Shown here: positions 1 through 8,177 of the stretch, piece by piece
Position numbering within the stretch: the stretch's first letter is position 1
Layout: every line of letters begins with the position of its first letter
Made by a program: the position numbers and the translations under genes
From: a bacterium
GTDB lineage: Bacteria; Patescibacteria; ABY1; JACQRZ01
Direction of reading: 5' to 3'
DNA length: 64,000 nt
Assembly: GCA_030688365.1 (NCBI GenBank)
Contig: JAUYIE010000021.1
Coordinates: 32,082 to 96,081 of the forward strand
The notes under the pieces: generated by a model
What the model was told of the DNA's origin: nothing
The model's database searches: none
What the model saw: only the letters and a program-made list of their open reading frames with translations

Positions 1-4
1 CTCT

Positions 5-97
5 ATGGCAAAAGGAAAAAAGAGATCAACGGGTGTCAAAAATCCGCATCTCAAGCGCAATGAGCGCAAACAACACGTTGAGAAAAAGTACAACTAA
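5..97 (+). CDS. Tiny basic protein of unknown function (30 aa)
   Basis: A 30-codon reading frame starts MAKGKKRSTG and ends EKKYN, and is very rich in Lys, Arg, Asn and His. It is followed five bases later by a strong intrinsic terminator, which supports a real short gene or the end of one. The charge suggests an RNA- or ribosome-associated peptide, but I do not recognise the family. The upstream context lies outside the window, so an earlier start cannot be excluded (no in-frame start is visible in the first four bases). Confidence 0.5.
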   Translation: MAKGKKRSTGVKNPHLKRNERKQHVEKKYN

Positions 98-102
98 AAA
101 TT

Positions 103-126
103 CATCCCCAGTCGGGGATGTTTTTT
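103..126 (+). terminator. Intrinsic terminator after the 30-aa basic protein
   Basis: A perfect 7-bp stem (catcccc at 103-109, ggggatg at 114-120) with a 4-nt loop is followed by six T residues (121-126). This is a classic Rho-independent terminator ending the transcript that enters from the left edge. Confidence 0.85.
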
Positions 127-140
127 GTAATGACGTGATA

Positions 141-149
141 TGGTACAAT
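141..149 (+). promoter_or_regulatory. Extended -10 promoter for the 175 gene
   Basis: TGG followed directly by TACAAT (144-149) forms an extended -10 element 25 bp before the ATG at 175. No good -35 hexamer is seen because the terminator T-run occupies that position. It restarts transcription just after the terminator. Confidence 0.45.
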
Positions 150-174
150 ATATGTATCAAATCATTACGTCCCT

Positions 175-1533
175 ATGCCAAGAAAAAAAAGGATTCACAA
201 AGCCTGGGTTTTAACTGTGGATATGGGGTATGGCCACCAACGGCCTGCCCATGTTCTGCAAGACATCGCCTATAATGGCATTATTACGGTAAATGATTTT
301 CCCGGTATACCTGCCCATGAAAAAGCGACATGGACAGATAATCGTAAAGGATACGAATGGATTTCCCGCATGAAGTCCGCGCCGGTGATTGGTAACGCGT
401 TGTTTGAAATTTTTGATAAAATACAAGAGATTCCCAGTTTTTACCCTCGTCGCGATCTTTCAAAAAGTAACTTACAACTTTTGCATACCTATCGTCTGAT
501 TGAAAAGGAACAAGTGTGTCGATATTTGTTTAATCATGTACTCAGCGAACAACCCGACCTACCTCTTGTATGTACTTTTTTTCTTCCCGCCTTTGCTGCA
601 GAAGTATACGGATATCAAGGAGATATCTATCTTCAAGTATGTGATGCCGACATGAGTAGAACATGGGTGGCGCGTGATCCAAAAAAAAGTCGGATCAAGT
701 ATTTAGCGCCAAATAAGCGCGTCGTGGAGCGGTTAAAGTTGTATGGCGTGCCGGAAAAAAATATCTTTTTCACTGGTTTCCCTCTGCCTAAAGAAAACAT
801 TGGTGGTCTGGACGCAAAGATTTTGAAAAAAGATCTTGGTGCGCGTATATACAATCTGGATCCGCATTCGCATACACGACATAAATTTGGGCATATTATT
901 AATTATCATTTATCAGGAAAAAATATCCCCAAACGAGCGACACATCCGCTGACCTTGATGTTCGCGGTGGGTGGCGCTGGTGGTCAGAGGGAATTGGGGG
1001 GGCAGATTTTAAAAAGTTTGAAAACTAAGATTCTTAAAGGCGCGATTGATTTTATATTGGTAGCGGGGGTAAAACAAGATGTGGCGGATTATTTTAAGTC
1101 AGAGATCAAAGCATTGGGATTAAATAAGGAATTAGGGGAAAGCGTAAAGATTATCATAGAGAAAACAAAAAAAGATTATTTTGACGTATTTAATAAAGCA
1201 TTACGTATGACTGATATTTTGTGGACTAAGCCATCAGAACTTTCATTTTATACTGCATTGGGCTTACCGATCATCATGGCACCCTCTATTGGCTCACAAG
1301 AAGATTTTAATAGGATGTGGCTAAAGACGATTGCGGCGGGTATTAGTCAAGATGATCCGCGATACACTGATGAATGGCTCTTTGATTGGCTCAATAGCGG
1401 TTGGTTGGCACGTGCGGCACTCAATGGTTTCGTTGAAGCACCTGTCATGGGAACATACAACGTTGAAAAATTGATTCTCGGAAAAGTAAAAAATTCAAAA
1501 GACATTACCCCTCATGTCATTTCTAATATATAA
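175..1533 (+). CDS. GT-B-like glycosyltransferase / MGDG-synthase-like protein
   Basis: A 452-aa protein without signal peptide. Near the N-terminus it has VDMGYGHQRPA (about residues 15-25), which resembles the glycine/His-rich nucleotide-sugar loop of monogalactosyldiacylglycerol synthase and MurG-like GT-B enzymes. A second glycine-rich stretch (FAVGGAGGQRELG, about 263-275) starts what looks like the C-terminal Rossmann domain, and a WTKPSELSFY stretch (about 350) precedes a PIIMAPSIGSQE motif typical of the donor-binding lobe. I infer transfer of a sugar to a lipid or other membrane-associated acceptor. The exact substrate cannot be told. It is followed by a small membrane protein and a glycosidase on the same strand, so it may be part of an envelope-glycan cluster. 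Start ATG 175 is the only sensible one after the -10 box. Confidence 0.6.
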   Translation: MPRKKRIHKAWVLTVDMGYGHQRPAHVLQDIAYNGIITVNDFPGIPAHEKATWTDNRKGYEWISRMKSAPVIGNALFEIFDKIQEIPSFYPRRDLSKSNLQLLHTYRLIEKEQVCRYLFNHVLSEQPDLPLVCTFFLPAFAAEVYGYQGDIYLQVCDADMSRTWVARDPKKSRIKYLAPNKRVVERLKLYGVPEKNIFFTGFPLPKENIGGLDAKILKKDLGARIYNLDPHSHTRHKFGHIINYHLSGKNIPKRATHPLTLMFAVGGAGGQRELGGQILKSLKTKILKGAIDFILVAGVKQDVADYFKSEIKALGLNKELGESVKIIIEKTKKDYFDVFNKALRMTDILWTKPSELSFYTALGLPIIMAPSIGSQEDFNRMWLKTIAAGISQDDPRYTDEWLFDWLNSGWLARAALNGFVEAPVMGTYNVEKLILGKVKNSKDITPHVISNI

Positions 1534-1559
1534 TATGTTTATATCTAATACGTACTACC

Positions 1560-1811
1560 ATGTTTAAACACATAGAAGGCAAGATAAATAATAGTATTTT
1601 GACTTTTTTTACGCTAGGGATGATCTTTTTGTTACTCGGAGTAATGGTGATCATGTATGAGACATTACTAAGAGTCATTGTGGGTGTGTTATTTTTTCTT
1701 TTAGCATATATGGCCTTTCATTTGGCACATAAGATACAAGCAATTAAACACAGCATACAAGATAAACTGGGAGGTGTGGGGTTTGGTGACAAAAAGGGCG
1801 GGAAAAAATGA
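1560..1811 (+). CDS. Small two-helix membrane protein
   Basis: 83 aa. Two hydrophobic segments (about residues 13-35 and 38-58, rich in Leu, Val, Phe) are separated by a short turn, with a charged Lys/Gly-rich C-terminal tail. No family is recognised. It lies 26 bp after the glycosyltransferase-like gene and 23 bp before the glycosidase gene, on the same strand, so co-transcription is likely. Confidence 0.6.
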   Translation: MFKHIEGKINNSILTFFTLGMIFLLLGVMVIMYETLLRVIVGVLFFLLAYMAFHLAHKIQAIKHSIQDKLGGVGFGDKKGGKK

Positions 1812-1834
1812 TTATTTTTGAGGGATGAATTGAT

Positions 1835-2875
1835 ATGTTTACCAAGCCGCCCACATTCCAACATCGGCTGCGGCGAAATGTTTTGTGGCTCTTTTTTGGT
1901 CTCATGGTTGTATTGTCCGTATTTTTTTTGTTTTTAAATTATCCGACACGACCAACAACAAAAGAGACAATGTTTGGTGTAACATTTAGTCCGTATTACA
2001 TGCAGGAGTTTGGTGTAGATTGGAAAAAAGCGTATACGGCGATATTGGATGATTTGGGAGTGCGCGATTTGCGTTTATCTGCATATTGGAATCACACAGA
2101 ACCATCTTCGGGGTCGTTTGATTTTAGTGATTTGGATTATCAATTGGATCAAGCGGCACTTCGTAATGCTCATGTTATCTTGGCGGTCGGGCGCAAGTTA
2201 CCACGTTGGCCGGAATGTCATGATCCGGAGTGGATCACCGGGTCATCTCGTAGTGAAATAGAAGCACAGCTTTTGACATATGTAGATACGGTGGTACAAA
2301 AGTACAAAGACCATCCAGCTGTAACACGCTGGCAGATAGAAAACGAGCCATTTTTTTGGTTCGGGGTATGTGATAAGACGCTTGGGTTATCAACATTAAA
2401 AAAAGAGATCGCGATCGTGCGCAAATATAGTCCTAAGCCGATTGTTGTGACTGACAGTGGTGAATGGAGTTTCTGGTTGCCTGCAGCGTGGGAAGGTGAT
2501 GTATTGGGTATCAGTATGTATCGAGAGAGTTGGAATGCGCTACTGGGTCGTATTCCATTTCCAATAAGTCCGGGGTTTTATCAAAAAAAAGCTGACATTA
2601 TTTCACCCGTTCAAAAAAATATAATTGTTACAGAGCTTCAAGCGGAACCATGGGGGGAAAAACCGATTGCGCAGATGACTCGTGAAGAAATGACAGATTC
2701 TATGGATATTGCAAAATTTGAGAGCAATGTGAGTTTTTCGCAACAAACGGGATTTGGTGAGGTTTATTTATGGGGCGTAGAATGGTGGTATTGGATGAAA
2801 ACAGTACAGGGAGATTCCTCTTTTTGGGATACTGGAAGGGAGATCTTTAATGTTTCACATCAAGCGACCCAATAA
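1835..2875 (+). CDS. Membrane-anchored TIM-barrel glycoside hydrolase
   Basis: 346 aa with an N-terminal transmembrane anchor (about residues 15-36) followed by an extracytoplasmic catalytic domain. The fold signature is that of clan GH-A retaining glycosidases: GVTFSPYYMQEFG at the first strand, WQIENEP with the probable acid/base Glu171, and IIVTELQAEPWG with the probable nucleophile Glu267. The LWGVEWWYW segment near the end matches the usual last barrel strand. Length fits a single-domain cellulase/mannanase-like enzyme; the substrate is not deducible. Its 3' end overlaps the convergent PIG-V-like gene by 16 bp (2860-2875). It could act on cell-surface glycan of the bacterium itself or of a partner cell. 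Confidence 0.75.
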   Translation: MFTKPPTFQHRLRRNVLWLFFGLMVVLSVFFLFLNYPTRPTTKETMFGVTFSPYYMQEFGVDWKKAYTAILDDLGVRDLRLSAYWNHTEPSSGSFDFSDLDYQLDQAALRNAHVILAVGRKLPRWPECHDPEWITGSSRSEIEAQLLTYVDTVVQKYKDHPAVTRWQIENEPFFWFGVCDKTLGLSTLKKEIAIVRKYSPKPIVVTDSGEWSFWLPAAWEGDVLGISMYRESWNALLGRIPFPISPGFYQKKADIISPVQKNIIVTELQAEPWGEKPIAQMTREEMTDSMDIAKFESNVSFSQQTGFGEVYLWGVEWWYWMKTVQGDSSFWDTGREIFNVSHQATQ

Positions 2876-4029
2876 TATGAAACAAACATTATTGAAAATA
2901 ATGCAAGTGCGAAGGTACACAAGATGACAAGTGCGGAAAAAACAAGGGGATGACGTGACAGACGTGCATATACTAAAAATAGCGGAAAGGCAGAAAGTGC
3001 ATATCGTGGCATACTCTGTAGACGTCCGCTCAATAGAGGGATAATCAGTAATAATGTTGCAAACAGCGCATAAGGTTTGGGAAGCACAAACCATGCAATG
3101 ATGACGCTTACGATAAACAAAATTGTGAACATAACATCAATATAACGTGTCGTCAGTGGTGTAGAATCAGTGACGTCTTTTACTGTTTCAAACTCTTTTA
3201 CATATGTATCAAATGCTTTTTCTACCCCTGTTTTGGATAATTCAAAGTTTCGTTGCCAATTTTCCTGTGCTTCTAAAAAAAGTAGTGGATTACCAAATGA
3301 TCCCTGAAGATATCCCATGAACAACAATAAACCACAAGGAATGATTATAATAGAAAGAATTTTTGGTGCAATGAGCACGCGCCAATGATATGTATGTTGT
3401 CGTAGGTATTCCCATATCAGTGGAATAACGATCGCAATACCAGCAAAGCGTGTTGCGGTCAAAAATATACCTGCTAGCCCTGCGAGCCACCAATGTTGTT
3501 TGCGCGCAAGGTAAAATGTCAACAGAGATAAGAAGACAAATAGGGATTCGGTATAGAGGGAAATAAGAAAAAATGAGGTTGGAAATACCAACAAAAAGAC
3601 AATGCTGCGCCATGCTGTCGCTTCATCAAACTCAAAAAGCGCCAAACGATATAGTAGTAGACATGATAAAAAGGCGAATAACAACGAAAGAGCAATCCCA
3701 GCTAGCGCTGTGTTGCCGTGAGTTAGTGGTGAAAGCAGTGACATTAACATCGGGTACAATGGAAAGAACACCACCGAGGATTGGATGTCTTTCTGGTAAA
3801 AATAACCATGATTTGCAATACTTAAATACCAGTAGGAGTCAAAGCGTTGCCAGTTGCGAATGAGAGAATACTGACTGTCTGTGGCATCTATACGCGGGTT
3901 CATATCTTGATAGGCAGTATCAGGCGCAAGATGGAGGCGGTTGGTACCCAGGTATGCTAAAAGTTGTAAAGACGTAATCCATACAATAAGAAAAACAAAT
4001 ATCACAAGCACTGTTTTTATCCAACGCAT
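2860..4029 (-). CDS. PIG-V-like mannosyltransferase, multi-pass membrane protein
   Basis: 389 aa, about nine to ten hydrophobic helices. After the first helix it carries RFDSYWYLSIANHGY followed by FFPLYPMLM, the hallmark luminal loop of the PIG-V / GT-C mannosyltransferase family, where the Asp serves catalysis. Bacterial members use polyprenyl-phosphate sugars to modify surface glycans or proteins. The C-terminal half contains a charged loop (KEFETVKDVTDSTPL) before the last helices. The gene is convergent to the glycosidase gene and divergent from xseA with only 24 bp between the start codons, so the two share a very short promoter region (AGTATACC is visible near 4035). Confidence 0.75.
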   Translation of the reverse strand: MRWIKTVLVIFVFLIVWITSLQLLAYLGTNRLHLAPDTAYQDMNPRIDATDSQYSLIRNWQRFDSYWYLSIANHGYFYQKDIQSSVVFFPLYPMLMSLLSPLTHGNTALAGIALSLLFAFLSCLLLYRLALFEFDEATAWRSIVFLLVFPTSFFLISLYTESLFVFLSLLTFYLARKQHWWLAGLAGIFLTATRFAGIAIVIPLIWEYLRQHTYHWRVLIAPKILSIIIIPCGLLLFMGYLQGSFGNPLLFLEAQENWQRNFELSKTGVEKAFDTYVKEFETVKDVTDSTPLTTRYIDVMFTILFIVSVIIAWFVLPKPYALFATLLLIIPLLSGRLQSMPRYALSAFPLFLVYARLSRHPLVFSALVILCTFALALFSIMFVSYYWVA

Positions 4030-4053
4030 AATAATAAGTATACCACTGATCGT

Positions 4054-5328
4054 ATGGAATTTGTATCAGAAAACGGACGCGAAGTTCCCGTCTTCTCTGT
4101 GCACGATTTTATTGAGTACACCAATCTTTTGATTGGCAGAAAACAAGTGGTGGTGGAAGGAGAGATCGGATCATACAATGTTAGTCAAAACAGATGGGTA
4201 TTTTTTGATTTGAAAGAAGGTGACGCGCGCATGAGCTGTTTTGGGGTGTTGTATCAGTTGCCACGTGGCCTTGTTGATGGTATGACCGTTCGTGTGACGG
4301 GTACACCGCGGGTACATCAGAAAAGCGGAAAGTTTAGCATCACTGTGGACACTGTCGAGATGATGGGAGAAGGTGCATTAAAAAAAGCATTTGAGTTGAC
4401 AAAGAAAAAATTACAAGCTGAAGGGCTTTTTGATAGCGCGCGAAAACGCGTATTGCCACGTTTTCCGCAAACTATTGGTATCATTGCCTCGCGAGAGTCA
4501 GCGGCCTATACCGATTTTATGCGAATACTTAATCAACGATGGGGAGGGCTGGATATAGAATTGTTTCATGTAAAAGTCCAAGGAGAAGGGGCGGTAGAGG
4601 ACATCGTGAACGCGTTTGCATATTTTAATTCTGGTCAATCGGAAGCAGAAGTGATAGTACTGACACGTGGAGGGGGCAGTATGGAAGATCTTCATGCGTT
4701 CAATGATGAAGCAGTTGCTCGCGCTGTGTTTGGATCACGCATTCCCGTGATATGCGGGGTAGGTCATGAACGAGATGAGTCGCTTGCGGATTATGTTGCG
4801 GATATGCGGGTAGCGACACCGACACACGCAGGGACACTCGTCGTACCTGATCGAGATGAACTTAATCGGCAGATCACACACAGTGTTCAATCTATGAGTC
4901 AATATATTGAAGGAAGTATTGAGTGGAATCGTAATGCGATACAGCGATATATGACAACACTGGAACGGAGCGCCACACATACACTTCACGATTTTGCTCA
5001 ACTTGAAAAACGTTTTATATTTCGCATAGAAAGTTTTTCTCAAGAAGCACTTCATACGCACACACGCATTCAGAGTCTGACAGAGCACGTAATACAGGCG
5101 ATGGAGCGGTCATTTGAACAAACACGACAGTCACTTGATGGATATACCAAAAGTTTATTACATTTAGGACCGGAGGAAGTATTAAAACGTGGATATAGTA
5201 TTGTGCGTCGTCGTGGTAGTCCTATCACAAGCGCAGAAGCTTTAAAAGGGGGAGATACGATTGATATCACATTCAAAGATGGTACGCGACAAGCAAAAGC
5301 ACTTGATAATCAACAATCATTATTATAA
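4054..5328 (+). CDS. xseA: Exodeoxyribonuclease VII large subunit
   Basis: 424 aa, close to the usual 400-450. An N-terminal OB-fold DNA-binding domain (about residues 14-105) is followed by the catalytic region with GIIASRESAAYTDF (about 144), RGGGSMEDLHAFNDE (about 205) and CGVGHERDESLADYVADMR, then a long helical stalk and a C-terminal segment ending with LKRGYSIVRR. Together with XseB it degrades single-stranded DNA into oligonucleotides in repair and recombination. The small subunit gene follows after 9 bp, so the two are translated from one mRNA. The start at 4054 gives the expected N-terminus with no Shine-Dalgarno sequence. Confidence 0.95.
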   Translation: MEFVSENGREVPVFSVHDFIEYTNLLIGRKQVVVEGEIGSYNVSQNRWVFFDLKEGDARMSCFGVLYQLPRGLVDGMTVRVTGTPRVHQKSGKFSITVDTVEMMGEGALKKAFELTKKKLQAEGLFDSARKRVLPRFPQTIGIIASRESAAYTDFMRILNQRWGGLDIELFHVKVQGEGAVEDIVNAFAYFNSGQSEAEVIVLTRGGGSMEDLHAFNDEAVARAVFGSRIPVICGVGHERDESLADYVADMRVATPTHAGTLVVPDRDELNRQITHSVQSMSQYIEGSIEWNRNAIQRYMTTLERSATHTLHDFAQLEKRFIFRIESFSQEALHTHTRIQSLTEHVIQAMERSFEQTRQSLDGYTKSLLHLGPEEVLKRGYSIVRRRGSPITSAEALKGGDTIDITFKDGTRQAKALDNQQSLL

Positions 5329-5337
5329 CAAAGCAAT

Positions 5338-5553
5338 ATGGCAACAAAAAAAGATACATTCAAAGACGCGATGGAGGAGCTGGAGGGTATTGTAAAACAA
5401 TTTGAGTCTGGCAATCTTGATCTGGATGAAAGTCTCAAAAAGTTTGAACGGGGACTGGAACTGGCAGAACAATGCAAGAAGCAACTTGCTGTGGTAGAAA
5501 ATAAGATCAAGGAGATCAAGGGAAAGTTTAGTGAGACGGGGCAGAAGGAGTAA
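5338..5553 (+). CDS. xseB: Exodeoxyribonuclease VII small subunit
   Basis: 71 aa, the typical size. It shows the family pattern FKDAMEELEGIVKQFESG, then LDLDESLKKFERG and LAEQCKKQL, forming two amphipathic helices that bind the large subunit. It lies 9 bp downstream of xseA. The C-terminal tail is Lys/Glu-rich. Confidence 0.95.
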   Translation: MATKKDTFKDAMEELEGIVKQFESGNLDLDESLKKFERGLELAEQCKKQLAVVENKIKEIKGKFSETGQKE

Positions 5554-5590
5554 GCAGGGCAAAGTTTTACTTTCAATGAATTTTTGGAAG

Positions 5591-5599
5591 TGTTATACT
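5591..5599 (+). promoter_or_regulatory. Extended -10 promoter in front of the candidate ncRNA
   Basis: TGT plus TATACT (5594-5599) matches an extended -10; a weak -35-like TTTCAA lies at 5571-5576 with a 17-bp spacer. It sits just after xseB and predicts a start near 5606, where no convincing coding gene follows. Confidence 0.5.
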
Positions 5600-5605
5600 T
5601 AAAAG

Positions 5606-5851
5606 GTTAGCTGTGTGATGTTTCTTTGGAGAACTATAAACCAATGTAGGTGTTCTCCAAGGATCCTTGTTCTGAATTTTATGTTCTTTAATATATTTTA
5701 TTAGCAAAGTACGTTTGCCTTGGTCATGGATGGCCAAAGTATCGCCACTACAATAGTAATGATATTTTTGTAACCTGTAATGGCGGCCATGCTAATAAAT
5801 TTATCGGCTCGTTTCCTAATAAAAAAGATCTGCTTAATCACAGATCTTTTT
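5606..5851 (+). ncRNA. Candidate structured noncoding RNA of unknown family
   Basis: This 378-bp gap between xseB and the next small gene has an extended -10 box, several hairpins and a perfect intrinsic terminator, but no convincing ORF. Hairpins seen: 5624-5634 with 5652-5662 (11 bp, one G-U), 5704-5708 with 5714-5718, 5720-5726 with 5731-5737 (one G-U), and 5743-5747 with 5781-5785 enclosing 5749-5753 with 5768-5772. I looked for and did not find the hallmarks of tmRNA, RNase P RNA, SRP RNA or a clear 6S RNA. The boundaries are estimates from the promoter and terminator. It could alternatively be a decayed gene. Confidence 0.45.
5822..5851 (+). terminator. Bidirectional intrinsic terminator
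   Basis: Perfect 11-bp stem: aaaaagatctg (5822-5832) and cagatcttttt (5841-5851) with an 8-nt loop. A-run before and T-run after make it able to act on both strands. It ends the putative ncRNA transcript. Confidence 0.85.
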
Positions 5852-5931
5852 CAATATAAAATGCAAGGTCTTTCTTTATTTTCCAAAAAATACTCGCTCG
5901 GATCATCAAATCACGATACAATAAAAGTATT

Positions 5932-6108
5932 ATGAAACGCGCCATTATAAAAACAGAACGCCGTGAGATATTACGACAAAAAAAGAACCGTGTGGCAGGT
6001 GGTGGTTTTAGTGCGCAGGCAAAACGCGAACAGGTAAACAAAGGATACATCGGCCTTGCAAAAGGGGTCAAAAAGAGCATACTGTCCCGTACGAATGTCC
6101 GGGTCTAA
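5932..6108 (+). CDS. Small basic protein of unknown function (58 aa)
   Basis: 58 codons from ATG 5932 to TAA 6106-6108, too short for many gene finders. The protein starts MKRAIIKTERREILRQKK, is about one third Lys/Arg, and has a GGG turn in the middle. It is preceded by TACAAT (5917-5922) only 9 nt before the ATG, consistent with leaderless transcription, and ends 31 bp before the uvrB start. The charge suggests nucleic-acid binding. I do not recognise the family. Confidence 0.5.
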   Translation: MKRAIIKTERREILRQKKNRVAGGGFSAQAKREQVNKGYIGLAKGVKKSILSRTNVRV

Positions 6109-6139
6109 TATTTATATCCTGTGCGTCCCTATTTTGCCT

Positions 6140-8143
6140 ATGAAATTTGAATTGGTTTCTGATTACAAGCCAGCCGGGGATCAGGGGGAGGCGATTGAAA
6201 GAATCGTGAAGGGGTTTGCAAAACATAAAATGCAGACTCTTTTGGGTGTTACCGGATCGGGAAAGACATTTACGATTGCCAATGCTATCCAAAAATTGCA
6301 GGTACCGACCTTGGTGTTGGCGCACAACAAAACACTCGCGGCACAGCTATATAATGAATTCAAAGAATTTTTTCCAAATAACAAAGTTTGCTATTTTGTT
6401 TCTTACTATGATTACTATCAGCCGGAGAGCTATATGCCTCAAACTGATACCTATATTTCCAAAGAAACGCAAGTCAACGAAAAGATTGATCAACTCCGCA
6501 TAGAGGCGACCGCATCGCTCATGTCTCGGCCTGATGTGATTGTCGTGTCGTCTGTGTCGTGTATATATAGTTTGGGTAACCCGATTGAGTTCAAGTCGCA
6601 TATTGCGACGGTGCACAAAGGGCAGACGATCAAACGCAAGGATTTTTTGCAACAAATGACTGATTTGCTGTATCAGCGCAATGATATGGATTTAGGGTCG
6701 GGGAAGTTTCGTGCGCGCGGTGATACTGTTGATTTTATCCAAGGATTTGGCGGTGATATGTATCGCGTGCAGTTTTTTGGTAATGAGATTGAGAAACTTG
6801 AAATCATTGAGCCGATTACATTTACGGTGCGTAGTACGCCGGACACGATCAATATCTTTCCCGCGCGCCCGTTTATGGTGCCGGATGAAGTGAAAAAAGG
6901 GGCGATACAGGGTATTCGCGATGAGCTGACACAAGAAGCGCCACGGCTTGACATTGTAGAACGTCAGCGTCTGGAACAGCGAACGAGTTATGATTTGGAA
7001 ATGATTGAGCAGTTGGGCTTTTGTAAGGGGATTGAAAACTATTCTCGTCATTTTGATAAGCGAAAAGAAGGGGAACCGCCGTTTACCCTGTTGGACTTTT
7101 TTTCAATGAATCCGTTTTCAAAAGATTTTTTGCTGTGCATTGATGAAAGTCATGTGAGCTTGCCACAAGTGCGCGGTATGTACCAGGGCGACCGTACACG
7201 CAAGCAGACGTTGGTGGATTATGGGTTTCGTTTGCCGTCGGCATTGGACAATCGCCCACTGAAATTTGCAGAATTTGAAAAATATATGGGGCATACGGTG
7301 TGCGTGAGCGCGACACCCGGGCCGTATGAACTGGGAAAATCAACACAAGTGGTTGAACAGATTGTCCGTCCGACCGGTCTGACTGATCCGCCTGTGTTTG
7401 TACGACCGATAAAAAACCAGATGGCGGATTTGGCTAAAGAGATCAATAAAACGATCAAGATGGGAAATCGTATTTTGATTACGACGTTGACTAAGCGGAG
7501 TGCGGAAGATCTTACGGAATACTTGATTGAACATGACTTGAAAGCACGATATCTCCATAGTGAGATTGATACCTTGGAACGTACAAAGATTTTGAAAGAA
7601 CTGCGTCTCGGTGTTTTTGATATTTTGGTGGGTATAAACCTGCTTCGTGAAGGTCTGGACTTGCCAGAAGTCGCGTTGGTTGCGATATTGGACGCCGACA
7701 AAGAAGGTTTCCTCCGTAATGCGACGAGTCTTGTGCAGACTATTGGTCGTGCTGCTCGTAATATTGATGCAAAAGTGATTTTGTATGCCGATCGCATGAC
7801 TGATTCTATGAAGCAGGCCATGGATGAGACGGCGCGTCGTCGTGAGATACAGATTGCGTATAACAAAAAGCACCACATCACACCCAAGACGATCATCAAG
7901 GAAATCAAGGAAGACTTGGTGATAGATGAGATGAAGGTATATATCAAAGCCGAAGATATCGGAAAATACATCGCCCAGCTTGAGCAGGAACTACAAGAAG
8001 CGGTGGAATTACTTAATTTTGAAAAAGCGATTGAACTGCGCGATATGCTTCACAAAATTCGCAAAGAACAGGGCATTCCCAACCAAGCGGACTACAGTTT
8101 GGATGGGATCAAAAAGCGAGGAAAGATGAAGAAAAAGGGGTAG
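6140..8143 (+). CDS. uvrB: UvrABC system protein B
   Basis: 667 aa, the normal length. I choose ATG 6140 (MKFELVSDYKPAGDQ) because that is the conserved N-terminus; an upstream TTG at 6056 would overlap the 58-aa gene in another frame. Walker A GVTGSGKT is near residues 36-43, the damage-probing beta-hairpin YYDYYQPESYMP is near 93-104, the DESH box is near 334, helicase motif VI (QTIGRAARN) is near 535, and a C-terminal UVR domain (FEKAIELRDML) lies near 630. It loads on damaged DNA with UvrA and recruits UvrC for nucleotide excision repair; uvrA and uvrC are at 13.5 and 17.0 kb. A TATACT box near 8149 starts the next gene. Confidence 0.97.
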   Translation: MKFELVSDYKPAGDQGEAIERIVKGFAKHKMQTLLGVTGSGKTFTIANAIQKLQVPTLVLAHNKTLAAQLYNEFKEFFPNNKVCYFVSYYDYYQPESYMPQTDTYISKETQVNEKIDQLRIEATASLMSRPDVIVVSSVSCIYSLGNPIEFKSHIATVHKGQTIKRKDFLQQMTDLLYQRNDMDLGSGKFRARGDTVDFIQGFGGDMYRVQFFGNEIEKLEIIEPITFTVRSTPDTINIFPARPFMVPDEVKKGAIQGIRDELTQEAPRLDIVERQRLEQRTSYDLEMIEQLGFCKGIENYSRHFDKRKEGEPPFTLLDFFSMNPFSKDFLLCIDESHVSLPQVRGMYQGDRTRKQTLVDYGFRLPSALDNRPLKFAEFEKYMGHTVCVSATPGPYELGKSTQVVEQIVRPTGLTDPPVFVRPIKNQMADLAKEINKTIKMGNRILITTLTKRSAEDLTEYLIEHDLKARYLHSEIDTLERTKILKELRLGVFDILVGINLLREGLDLPEVALVAILDADKEGFLRNATSLVQTIGRAARNIDAKVILYADRMTDSMKQAMDETARRREIQIAYNKKHHITPKTIIKEIKEDLVIDEMKVYIKAEDIGKYIAQLEQELQEAVELLNFEKAIELRDMLHKIRKEQGIPNQADYSLDGIKKRGKMKKKG

Positions 8144-8177
8144 TGTGATATACTTATTAATATAAATCTATTTTTTT

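Noticed and set aside
5618..5704. 28-codon ORF (starts MFLWRTINQ) in the candidate ncRNA region
   Set aside because: It coincides with the arms of the first hairpin, has no ribosome-binding site and an unlikely composition, so I prefer an RNA explanation.
6056..6139. Upstream TTG start extending UvrB by 28 residues
   Set aside because: The extension overlaps the 58-aa gene and does not fit the conserved UvrB N-terminus that begins at ATG 6140.
7219..7971. 250-codon minus-strand ORF inside uvrB
   Set aside because: Fully antisense to a highly conserved gene, with no domain and Ser/Arg-rich shadow composition.
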